Positions 1 through 11,325 of a stretch of DNA of 58,266 nt are shown piece after piece (within the stretch, counting starts at the first letter, position 1; every line of letters starts with the position of its first letter). The stretch comes from Protostelium mycophagum (Eukaryota > Evosea > Variosea > Protosteliida > Protosteliaceae). Under the pieces are notes generated by a model, which worked only from the letters and a program-made list of their open reading frames with translations, did no database searches and was not told where the DNA came from. The stretch spans positions 1 to 58,266 of the forward strand of contig KV920998.1 of assembly GCA_002081555.1 (NCBI GenBank), read 5' to 3'. The position numbers were made by a program, and so were the translations under genes.

Positions 1-1668
1 CGCAGCAACTGTACAAAAATCATTCATACAAATATGCTACGCACAGCAATTGATTGTAAAAATTTTTCCACATATCAAAGCACTTTTTGCAGTGTCAAAT
101 TCCCAGCAAAGTTCAGCAGCTTGTATGAAGAATATTGCACACAAACAGTCTTCTTTGCACATAGAGTTACTAAGTGTATTTAGTAACTCTGTGAGGTATC
201 AATGGGCTTCTGTTTCTTGGTCCGTGTTTTTGGTGTGTTTGATTCAGAGTCCTTTTTGTGCCATTTATGCCATACTGTAATTGAGCTATTAAAATTTAAA
301 AAGTTGCTGCACATGGCAATTATGACTTTACTTATGCTCACTTTCCAAAAATCAAAAAGTACCTACATGCTGTCAGAAGCAAAATAGCCCAAGAGAATAA
401 CTGCTGAGGTAAGAATCTGTCTTATTGCTTACATTACTGCAATATATGATTACAACTGCTTACTGCAGTAGCTTATCTGATTCATTTTTTCAGATGTATG
501 ACTCCTTATTGAGTGTGAAAGGAGTAATTGCTGGAAAAGACAACAATTTGATGTCTGTTGCTTGTCCTAGCAAAGCTGATGGGTGGAAGCTAGATGAGTT
601 GATTTTTATAATAAAGTTCTTTGTTTTGCAATTCTGTAATTTTTGCAGTAGTTATTGCAATTATTTAATCAATTTTCCTTATTTGTTTCAGAGGACTATG
701 TACATTAGGTAGGCTATGCTAGGCCTGTCAAGAACATCCCCATCAATTTTCTATCAGGCATTGATGACATAAAAGCACAAATAAATTAATATAATTTATT
801 TGCAAGTTATTTCAATGTTTTGATCAATGTTGTTGTTTATTTATTGAAGTTTACAAAGTTACATGTGCATGTTTACAACATGCAATGCGGAAATTAGGAA
901 GATTCACATGTTCATGAAACAGCTGTTATGGCTGAGTAATAAAACACTTGAAGAAGCACTTAAAGCACAATCTCAATAGAGGACATGTCTTTGAGTTATC
1001 TTTCTCTTTGTTGTTTGTTTTCTGTTTTTTGTTTTCTGTTTCCATTCCTCTTTTGTGTAAGTATACACATCTATACTTTGACCATAATCCTGTTGCTGAC
1101 TGAAAGCTGCAACTGCGTCTGCTAGATCATTTCATTTGTTGCGTCGTCAACAGTGGAAATAGCGGTTAATGCAGATCTCCAATATGATCTGCAGTAAGAA
1201 GCACAACTTTTGCTTTAACCGCTATTTCCAATCCCGATGTTTGTGACAACGCAACGTCACATGAATTGTTTTGAAAATCTAAACATTCACAAGCTATTGT
1301 TAGATTGATTAAAAGATATTGAGAGCATTCTTCATATATCTATTTTCTGTTTGCTGTGTGAGAGACCTGAGATTCCACTGGAATGTCTCTATAAAAATTC
1401 AACATAGCAAATGTGGCTTTAGAATACTGAAGTGAAAACTTTACATTTGTGAAGTTGTGCTACATTCTTCTGTCTGTTGTTCTGTATGTTCATCTTACAT
1501 GAGATTGGACAGCATGACAAAGACATTCTTAGATGTACAGTGTGCTGGAAGTCCAATCCTTCAACTTGACTAACCTATCTTCAGTGCAATAATAATTAAA
1601 ATGATTTTAATTCTTACCGCGCTCTACAACGACAAGAAGCATCACGTGATTGCTCATCGTTTTTTCAG
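1..1668. other. Gene-poor AT-rich left end
   Basis: No gene could be supported here. The longest open frame (425-712, +) gives a 95-residue peptide that I do not recognise and that ends in an AT-rich tract. The stretch is richer in A and T than the rest of the window. It carries a T/G/C-rich simple tract around 1009-1045 and a long inverted repeat at 1155-1229. It contains only one copy (about 1622) of the CTACAACG word that is dense elsewhere. It may be old mobile-element or intergenic DNA, but no coding remnant identifies a family. Confidence 0.5.
1155..1229. repeat. Nested inverted repeat (foldback)
   Basis: GGAAATAGCGGTTAA (1155-1169) is perfectly reverse-complemented at 1215-1229. Inside it, GCAGATC (1171-1177) is matched by GATCTGC (1186-1192). 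Outside, the flanks are also weakly complementary (gttgcgtcgtca on the left, tgacaacgcaac on the right). Together they make a foldback of about 100 bp in non-coding DNA. It could be a MITE-like element or a structured RNA; the sequence does not decide between them. Confidence 0.7.
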
Positions 1669-4098
1669 ATGGCATGCAGGGGCACTTCTTTTTGCCAGCC
1701 CCGAGCAAGGGGTTGGCGGCCTGTCTATTCAAATACCCGTGCTATCCATTCCACACGTGAGAGAGTCGCCTCTTTAATATCTCACTTTTCCTTCAGCGAT
1801 TAGAAGAGCCGACCATTATAGTGTTCTTGGCGTCGATAAATCAGCTTCAAGCGCTGACATCAAGAAAGCATATTTCAAGGTGGGCTCGATTTTTCGCGAA
1901 ATCCACATCATATTGAATCTGAGCAGGCCGCACAAAAACATCATCCTGATCATAACAAGAGTACTGCGTCTAAAAAAATATTTGCTGATGCTTCAGCTGC
2001 ATATGACGTGGGTGTTCTTTACTCGTCTTGGAATGACTTTCAAGGTGGGCTCGATTTTTCGCGAAATCCACATCATATTGAATCTGAGCAGGCCGCACAA
2101 AAACATCATCCTGATCATAACAAGAGTACTGCGTCTAAAAAAATATTTGCTGATGCTTCAGCTGCATATGACGTGGGTGTTCTTTACTCGTCTTGGAATG
2201 ACTTTTCAACAGGTTCTGAAAGATCCTGAAAAAAGAAGGCAATACGATCAGACACGCCACAATCCTTTTTCTTCCCAATCCGGTTCCAGGTCTACCTACA
2301 ATACTTACAGGTACTGCATTTTCTCTCAACATAATCTGTTTTAGATTGTATTTGTTCTTTAATCATCTAATAACGTGTGCAGTAACTATAGTTACGGCGG
2401 TGGTACAGGTTCTAGATATCAACAACGCCCAGAATACCAACAGCGTGCCTCATATGAGAGTAGAAGTAGAACACAGACACAATCTCGCTACAAGGCGAGA
2501 GATGCAGACAGCTCTTGGGAGAATATTTTTAGACAACAAGATGGTCAGGTTCGTGAATGAACAAATTTCAAATCATGTCTTTGATGAGTTCTTTTGTGAA
2601 TTTTTAAAATATTAATTTATATTATTATATATTATTTCGTTGTAGATCGTCTTATTCGGACGCAGGAAGACAGTTGGAATAGATGGAAGCAACAAAATCA
2701 AGCGAAAAATGAGTATGAGCAAGCACAGACACAGCAATGGGAAGGTAAACTTTCATTCCTGTAAAGACTCACTGCATGATTGCCTCGTTGTAGTGGCCGA
2801 AAAGCTTTTCGGCTGAAAATCTTTAAAATAGATAGAAAATACGAATAACTTTTTGCCGCGTTGTAGTGGCTGAATTTACTAAGAATATCTTCAGAATTAA
2901 TTTCGAATGCATTTTCTGAAATCATCACAAAATTTCCCGCGCATTTCGCGGCAAAGCCATACTTAACCACGAAATTTCGTTGAGATTTCATAGATTACTA
3001 CCGCGGAACTTTCTCCCGAGGGCGTACAACGACCAGAACGACCACCACATCACTTGCAGCTGCGGCATTTAAAGCTTGGCTGTCCTCTTTACCTCTGGAG
3101 CCGTACAAAGAAGTGTTTCAGGAGATGTTGTTGATCAACTCGTATATTGACAGAAACCAGGTATTTTCACATCTACAATCGCATCTACACTTTCGATTTT
3201 TTATGTGATTGAATTTCTTTTCATCTTTAAACGCCCAAATTTGCATTCTACAACGGAATTATTTTTGAATACAAAAAATTATAAACGAACTTTCATCTAC
3301 AACGAGCCAATTAAATTCCAACAGTATTATTCCGTGCACTCTGGCCTTCCCAACAAGTTTGTCGCGAGAGCAGAGAAGACAAATGTAATTTTGGACGGCC
3401 CCGGCCTCAGTGGTGGATATGTCTCTTTTCCCTCTGCAAATACACCATTCGTATCACACGTGCTCACCTATAATAATCAGGTCAGTCGAGGAAATTTCCA
3501 GGAAAATTCTGCCCATAACCACAGTTTTTCTAATTTGAAAAATTCATTTTGCGGGAAATTTGTTCACAGAAATATTTTTGAGTTTTAAATCTTCAGGTCC
3601 TTGGTAGATCTACAATAATCAGCCGAACCAACGGTACAGACAAGGTTCGTTGTAGACACGATGACGTCATCACCTGACCCCTCCAGATCCGCCTCACCAA
3701 CAACATGGGACACGTCATCGGCCATTTCTTGAGCACTCCCGTGGGACAGATTCCGTTTTTCAATTATTATGTGCAGCACAAATTCGAATTTTCGGATGCA
3801 AACGGGCAGCAATTTGCAACTGGAAAATCTTTCCATCTGCCTTTCGGCATCTTCAATGCGTTCAAAGCATACGGGAGCCGAGATGAGGTCATATTCAAGG
3901 TGAGTTGTAGATCGATGACGTCATCATTCGTACAGTGAGAGTTATTTTGGAGGGGAATTGCCAAGTCGATTTTGTTCTATTTTTAGCTCGTAATAAATGT
4001 GCTGCGCTGCGGTGAAACAATTTTTGCTGCAAGAGCTGCAGAATTGTAATGCGGCAGAGCTCAATTCAAATGTCAAGATCGCACAAGTCACCTTCTAG
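1669..4098 (+). CDS. Mitochondrial-type J-domain (DnaJ/Hsp40) protein
   Basis: This is an Hsp70 co-chaperone, predicted to stimulate Hsp70 ATPase through its J-domain. Exon 1 (1669-1756) encodes an Arg-rich, acid-free leader ending in RAIHST, typical of a mitochondrial presequence. Exon 2 (1797-1879) encodes J-domain helix I (HYSVLGVDKS). The next exon (1927-2007) carries the HPD motif (KHHPDHNK) and helix III. It is present twice (again at 2092-2172) because of a perfect tandem duplication. Exon 4 (2213-2310) continues with VLKDPEKRRQYD. Further in-phase exons (2383-2543, 2646-2744, about 3060-3160, 3325-3480, 3687-3899, 4042-4098) encode a Gln/Tyr/Arg-rich linker and a C-terminal region that I do not recognise. 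There is no Cys-rich zinc domain, so it is a type III J-protein. The join across 2745-3059 is the least certain. AATAAA begins two bases after the stop. Confidence 0.72.
1876..2205 (+). repeat. Perfect 165-bp tandem duplication within the J-domain gene
   Basis: The segment 1876-2040 is repeated without a mismatch at 2041-2205. Each unit holds the end of one intron, the complete 81-nt HPD exon, and the start of the next intron. The exon is phase 0 with a length divisible by three. Including one copy, both copies, or skipping one therefore all keep the reading frame. Confidence 0.93.
2796..2813. repeat. 18-bp perfect palindrome
   Basis: GCCGAAAAGCTTTTCGGC is its own reverse complement. It lies in the proposed 2745-3059 intron of the J-domain gene, directly after a CGTTGTAG word. 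Confidence 0.85.
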
Positions 4099-4592
4099 AA
4101 ATAAACAATTTTCCCGCGGCAGAGCCAATACGACATATATTCCATTGGATGCCGATAGTGTGTCTCACAACAGTTCTTGACAGTGACATATGACATATGA
4201 CAGGCGATACAGAGAGGGGGCGGTTGGAGCGTCAGTTTAGGACAGAACACCTCACAGCATGGGATCGTGATGACAATGGCTCTGGCCATGAGAGTGATGG
4301 GCGGCACACAAGCCCCGATGAGATAAAGTTTACAGCAAAAACTCCAGACTCTTACACTTTTGACATGTCCTTCGATGATGCCTCCATCGTCCCAAAATAT
4401 CACTGGTGGATGGCGTAATGTTGCAGAACGAAGTGACTGCGGCAGTGGTGTACACGTTACTACCGTGGACGCACGGTAAGGTACCGGAAGAAATTCCCAC
4501 GAGCCCTGTCAAGTTTTGACGTAAGATCTTCCCGCGTTCTTAGAATGCCCACTTCGTCTGGCGCTGATGATCGGATCATAATTATAACAACG
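4099..4592. other. Intergenic; one weak ORF
   Basis: This stretch separates the J-domain gene from the receptor kinase gene. A 73-residue plus-strand frame at 4197-4418 (acidic, with ASIVPKYHWW near its end) is open but has no recognised family. It may be a small gene or chance. The stretch should also hold the promoter of the kinase gene; I see no clear TATA element. Confidence 0.4.
4100..4105 (+). terminator. Polyadenylation signal AATAAA
   Basis: AATAAA starts two bases after the TAG (4096-4098) of the J-domain gene. This supports 4098 as the end of that coding region. Confidence 0.6.
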
Positions 4593-7500
4593 ATGAGGAC
4601 AGCAGCACTCCTCTCCCTCTTAGTATTTATCTTTGGAGTCTGCGGAGAAGATGTGTTCTTCTATGCAGATCATCTAAACATCACAGAGGGTAGGTCTGAA
4701 TTATGATTCGTTCTCATTTGTCCCAGTGACCCGATTATCACCACCAGAAGGAGACACATATGTGATTTTATATTCTTCTTCCTTCATCATAGACAACGAG
4801 ATGACGATCGATGGTGGCGGCTCTTGGAGAGTGGAACCGGCAGACGGCTTCTTATGGCTCACACGATTCAAGATCAGCAGATCCAAAGTGAATTGCACGG
4901 TCTAGACTCCAAGAGGTTGACTCCTTTAGGTCGTAGTGAATGGCCTTGGAATCATTGAGAGCATGGAGATCTCGCAAGATTCGAATGTCCAAGCCACCGA
5001 TTTAAACTTTCAATTCTGTGGAAGATTTCCATGTGTAACGATACTAGACAGCCGCCTCTCCACAAGAGATGTCCGATTCAACAGTTTCAATCAGGTGAGC
5101 CAGATAGACCTCGACATTATTAATCTCAAAAGGCCGTCAATTTATTTGGAGATGGTGCAGCTTGGATCGATGAAGGAAGCGAATTCACAAGATGGCAAAA
5201 AGAATGCACAGATCCCGGTACCCTTTTCATTCGATTGAAACTGTCGACAATCTGACACCTGTCAGATGCTACCGAATGTCCCAGGTATATCGAGAGCACC
5301 GTCGTCTCTGTAGAACGAGGACTTGTCAACTTGACTCTGACAAGTTTCTCCGACATCGCCTTAGACAAAAACACCCAATACCTGCTGTCACTCAGATCCA
5401 CACAAGCCATACTGACGAATGTTACTTTCTCGCAATGCGCAGAAAGGCCAGTCTTGATTGCAGAAAGTTCACGCGTGGAGGCGAACAACGTGGCCATTGT
5501 GGGATGGAGCTCCTACGATGGATACGATACTGAAGGGCCGAAGGATGTGATTTCGCTCTCAAAAACTGAGGCACATTTTGTGTCTCTGCAATATAATAAT
5601 AATAACGGAAGGATTCACGTGATGAACTCGTATGTGTACTTTGTCGGAGGTAATTAATTTTGTACAGACATGATTCAGGATGTCCTGAAATTTCTGCGAA
5701 ATTTCATAGGATATTTCTCTGAAATCTTCAGGAAATTTCGAGGGGAACCTGGGATCACCTCTGTACGTGTCACCCATTGACATTTTCAACTGGAACAATG
5801 TTGACATCACCGGAGCCAGTTTCCTTGGCAACAGAAAATCTGGACCTTGCGGCACATCTCCCACCTTCTACATCGACGGAGCCCCGGGCGTATACAACGT
5901 TGTAGACTGCCATTTCTCCAGAAACTCCGTGGCGCTCAAGGCTTCAGGAGCGGGACGTGATTCCTCCATCCTCATAAAAGACTCTGTCTTTGAGGGTAAC
6001 CAAGACGACGTCGCAGAAGCTGGCGCAGTCATCATATCAAGTTGGGGAGCGACACGTATAGAGGGTAGTATATTCCAAGACGGATCCGCCTCTCTCGCAT
6101 CCGGGATTTATACAGACACCCCCGTGGACGTCTACAACTGCACGTGAGTGGAGTGTGATAGATGATTATTGACTCATGGTGAAAAGATTCTTGAGAAATA
6201 ACAAGCCGGGGATTTATGTCGACCGCACTGAAGCGACTGTCTCTCACTGTACTTTTAATGATAACAAGGGAAGTGATGGAGGCAAGTGATGACGTCATCC
6301 TGACATTTGATGACGTATTTAGGTGGGCTTCGCGCCATTTCAAGTCGAATCACTTTTCATGACAACACGATGATGGATAATGAGGTGGATAGTCATGGCG
6401 GTGCCATCCTCATACAAGATGGCACCGAAATGCAGATCACCAATCTCGTAATCTCTCGAAATTTCTCCGAAATTTCCCTGAAACAACCCAGATCTCCCTC
6501 AGAAATAAGGCGGGAATATCTGGTGGTGCTTTCAGTGTACAAGGAAAGAGCTGCCTGCTCAACTTGACGGATTCGGTTGTAGAGGGGTCCTCCGCCGACT
6601 TCACCGGGGGTGCTCTGGCTGTGGAGGGGTCAGGGCACACCATCTCCCTGATCAACACGGTGATCAACGGGTCTCAAACTCAGGTGAATTTCCCGGAAAA
6701 TTCGATGAAAATAATGACAGAAATTTCAGTTACAAGGAGGCCATATCGACATGAACACCGAAGAGACATCCGATCTCCATCTTGAAAACATCACACTAGT
6801 CAACGGTGTCGCCGCTTTCAGAGGTAAATGTCCTTCATGATTCATCTGATCGATTGCAGGGGGGGCGATCTCCATCTCTCAGAACATCAAAGTGCTGCAA
6901 ATCTCCTCTTGCGCATTTATCAACAACACGGCTTCATCTTTCGGCGGAGGTAACCATTTATTTGATAGAGACTTTCTCAGAATTTTCAGCGATTTTTGTG
7001 AAGGGTCAGATCAGAGGGGGGATACTGACCGAGGGACAAAATACTTTCTCCAATAATTCGGCTCAATACGGAGGTATTTTACCATCTACAACTCTGTAGA
7101 CTCACCCTCCCAGGGGCCATCTATGTGGACCGTCTTGCCGAAGTCTCGAGCATTTATTTCGGAGGAGTATTATTCCAACACAATTCCGCGAAAAGTCACG
7201 GAGGTGTCATCGCATTCTACAGCAAGAGTGACGCGCGTGACTTGTCAATACGTTTCTCATCCTGCACGATGTACAATAATTCTGCACTATTGAAGGGGGG
7301 TGCCATCTTTATGACGTCAGAGGCGCCCGCAGAATTTTTCGTGGAAAATTCCATTTTCCTTCAGAACTCTGCGGAATACTACGGGGGTTCGATCTCTCTC
7401 GACGAATTTTCGTCGACGAATACGACGATTGTAGATACCCAATTCTTGGAAAATTCGGCGATTAATTATTACGGTGGGGCCATCTCGGTCACAGGAAACG

Positions 7501-10500
7501 GGTGAGAGATTTCACGTAGATTTCATGAAAAACTCATTTTAATACAGTACTCAAGAGCTGTCCGTTGTAAACTCGACTTTTCAGAGGAATAAAGCTCCAA
7601 GATCTGGCGCGATCTATCTAGCATCTGGGGGAAATTTCACAACCATAATAGAATTGAGAGATCTATACTTTTCCCAGAACCAAGCACTTGTCGTGAGTGC
7701 AAATTTAAATTTTAAAATTAAAATTGAAATTGTCAGGCGCAAGCGGGAGCAGTTGAAGTCAATCCTCCGGTAAATGTCGACATTTCTGACCTCTTGTGAC
7801 ATCATACAGACGAACTCTACCGTGAACATGTACAACTGTGCATTTGTCGACAATAATTCCGTGAACAGTGGTGGGGCTGTGTGGGTGGGAGGTGCCACGT
7901 CATCATTACGTGTGGAGAGATCCTTATTTGATAAGAATAATGCCACTATGCAATACGCCTACGGAGCAGGTCTTTTTATCTCACGTGAGTTTTCCTCGAA
8001 ATTTCCGTCTTCACTGATTTTTACCAGCCTTCTACAATGATGTAGAGGTACATATTATACAGACAAATTTCACCAGAAACTACGCTCTCAACGGATATGG
8101 AGCTGGAATTACTATTCGAGGAAATTTCGAAGACGTCATCATGACAGATGTTACCATTTCGCGGAATATGGCACAACTTGGAGCTGGAGTGTTTATATAT
8201 GAGGCAACCATTGATATGATCAATATCACTGATGGAAATTTCATGGAAAATTCTGCACTCAACTGGGGAGGAGCCTTGGGGGTCACCGCACAAGTTTCAG
8301 AGATGTACATCTACAACTCTTCCATTTCTGAAAATAGAGCTGCTGATAGCTCCGCCATGTTCGTCTCTGTCGACGTCGACAAACTCGTTGTAGATGGAGT
8401 CAAGATCCTCAATAATCTCGCAAACGCCAGCACAGCCACCATCTTGTCACCCAGTTTACAAGTAGGAGGCTTTTTCACAAAACAATTTTAATCCTGAAGG
8501 TTTCAAACTCCCTCTTTCAAAACAACAGACAGCACCAGGCGGTTTTAATCGTGGATAAAAACCATGTCTCCATGAGTAATACCGTCTTTACCCTGAATTC
8601 CGCGACGAGTTTATATGTGTCGAGTCCATCTACAATGGCTGGTATGGATTCTCAATGAGGGAGGTGATGTTGATGGATTTCAGCCGTGGAGCGTTGTACA
8701 TTCTCCCAGAACTCCGCTGCACAGAAGGGAGCTGCCATCTACAACGATGGCGGAAATCTATTCGTGAAAAATACCACCTTTGTACAGAATCACGCTAGTT
8801 CAGGGGGGTCTCTGTACCACCGTACTTCTCAGAGTGAGTACCTCGACGTCGACACCTCGTTGTAGATGAAGGTATTGACAAAATGCAGCATCAAAACGAC
8901 AGACACCAAACCAATTGAATGTGCAGAGTTCCACCTTTGAGGGGAACACCGCTACAGAGGCAGGAGGTGGGTGTTGATACCTGTCATGGAAGATGTGATG
9001 ACGTCATCAGGTGCTGTACAAACACAAGGAAATGGACCTTCATCAGGAGTCGTCTTTAGCGGAAACACCTTCTCTAAAAATACCGCACCTAGCGGAGGAG
9101 CTATGTCTATAAATAGCAGCGCAACCCTTTCTGCAAACAACTACAACAATAACAACGGCGGGGCATTCGAGGCTCTTGGAAACAGTCAGGTGCGTGCAAC
9201 GAAATTTCGATGACATTTCTCACTCTTTCAGATCATCAGTAGCGGTAATAATTATGGGTCTGATTCTGTCAACTTGAAAAAAGGGTCCACTGCAACTATT
9301 TATAGCTCCGGAGAATCTTCCCCTGCCGTTTCATGCACTGAAGGCGAAGGGAAATACAATTCCCAGGGAGTAGCTTACTGCGACACCACATGGTGAGTAC
9401 AAGACTTTGAGATGGCAAGACTGACACCTGTCAAGTACCTCAGGTTCTTGCGTTCATCCCGCGGTCATCGCGGTGCCTGTAGTTCTGGGTTGTGTGTTAT
9501 TGATCGGATTACTGGTTGTTGGCATCTTGTTCTTAAGAAAAAGGCAGAGGAAGCTCCGCCAGAGACAGAGAGAGATCGAGATCGAGACACTTCTCGATAA
9601 ACTCGCCCTTCATGACGTAACCATGGGAGAAGGTGAATGTCAGATCTGACATGTCATGACGTCATCATGACAGTTGACAGTCGTGGGATTCGGAAATTTC
9701 GGGGAAGTGAGGAAGGGTGAATGGCAGAATGTGACCGTCGCTTTGAAAGGGATGAAGGAAGAGCACGCGGCAGAGCTCCACAAATTCAAAGCTGAGATTA
9801 TTCTTCTATGGTGAGTGATGACGTCATCACGTAAGATTGATCTATGTGCAGCAACTTGAACCATCCTAATGTGGTGCGACTGTTTGGTATTTATGCGGCG
9901 GAACAGCAGACTTATATGGTCTTGGAGTTTGCAGAAAACGGTGCTCTGGACAGGTAAATGATTTATAAATTACATCGTTGTAGACCGTCAAGCTGACATT
10001 TCTGTCAGATTTCTGCAGTCCCATAAACATAAAACATCCGAGCTGTCAGATCTCGACCTCATATTGATGTGTCATGATATCGTAAAAGGACTCATGTACA
10101 TCCAATCCAAAAACATCATACACAGGTGAGATATCGTACACCCACACTTCATGACATCTCATAGAGATATCGCCTGCAGAAACATGTTGGTGGGCGGCAA
10201 CAACCAAATCAAAGTGAGCGATTTTGGACTTAGCAGAGAGAGCAACGCCTACCAAGCCAAGAGTAAAGAGATACCCTACAAATGGACGGCGCCAGAAGTG
10301 ATTGCGAATCAAGTGAGCAGCAAACAATCGGACGTCTGGTCCTTTGGAGTCTGCGCTTGGTGAGTGTTTACATTATGTGATGTTGATGGTCTTTGCTGAT
10401 GGAATGCAGGGAGATCTTTTCAATGGGAGAACGTGAGAACTTTGAATATTTTGTCACAGATCACTGACATGTGCAGAGCCCTTCAAGATCATGAACAACT

Positions 10501-11043
10501 CCCAAGCTATCAAATATGTAGAGGCCGGAAATCGACTAGAACAACCCAAGAGGTAACGATGTCACACCGGATCATCTGACATTTCAAGATGTCCAGAAGA
10601 GATGTGGAGCATCATCTTCCAATGCTGGGATGCCAACCCCGACAAACGACCCACCTTCCACAACATTTTCCAGATGATGAACGAGGTCTATGGAAAGATG
10701 ATGACGTCACAACAAATCCGAACAACTCCAAACAGCCCAAACCCCGCCCCCCGCACAATCTCCTCGGTAATTTAGATTCAAAATTCAAAAGAGTGACCTC
10801 TACTAGACTTACCTCTTCCCTGACAACCACACCGTTGAGATGAGCGAATACGAAGTCAGTGGATCTACAGTTCCTTATGATGAGAGAGATGCCAGGACCT
10901 TAGATGGTGTACAGATCGCCTATGAAGATCCAGTCACAAACTCCACACAAGAGGCCAGAGCATATGAGAACGGGGAGACGCAGTTGGCTTTGCATGTGTC
11001 GCAGCAGACGGAAGACACGATGCACGTTACATATAATGGCTGA
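4593..11043 (+). CDS. Receptor tyrosine kinase with beta-helix (Pmp-like) ectodomain
   Basis: This is a single-pass receptor predicted to phosphorylate tyrosine. It starts with a signal peptide (MRTAALLSLLVFIFGVCG). About 4.5 kb of short exons follow, encoding repeats of the GGAI / FxNNxA type seen in right-handed parallel beta-helix and chlamydial Pmp-like proteins (for example 7125-7505 and 8141-8491). The membrane segment lies near 9450-9530 and is followed by a basic stop-transfer run (RKRQRKLRQR). The kinase domain begins at about 9680. It has a glycine loop GFGNFGEV, lysine in VALK, catalytic loop HRDIACRN, DFG in VSDFGLS, KWTAPE, and SDVWSFGV. HRD-A-RN and KWTAPE are signatures of true tyrosine kinases rather than Ser/Thr kinases. 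The last exon (10807-11043) is an acidic tyrosine-rich tail. The role is inferred; the ligand is unknown. Internal ectodomain splice sites were not all resolved. Confidence 0.85.
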
Positions 11044-11325
11044 GATAAATATTTTCTATATTTTAAAAAATATACTGTTGTTTACGCCTGTGCACTAAGG
11101 TTTTTTAATTCAATTTTAACTCTAGGTGGTTGACTGAACAGTACGTTATCTCGAACAGTCTGGTACTGGTGCTGTACCGACATATAGAATCCCTCCGCAG
11201 TTCTGGACGACCTGACATCCGTCAATTTGACGTCTCCGCGTACTTTTGATATCTTTTCAAGATTGAGGTTGGGGCGTCCAATCATTTTTCTGCGACAGCG
11301 AGTCTCGCACCATCCTCCTAACACC

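Noticed and set aside
3982-4047. Alternative last exon of the J-domain gene (LVINVLRCGE...)
   Set aside because: The acceptor at 4041 gives a more protein-like end (NCNAAELNSNVKIAQVTF) that stops right before AATAAA.
7614-7946. Minus-strand ORFs across the kinase ectodomain
   Set aside because: They are antisense shadows; the plus strand carries the GGAI-type repeats in consistent exons.
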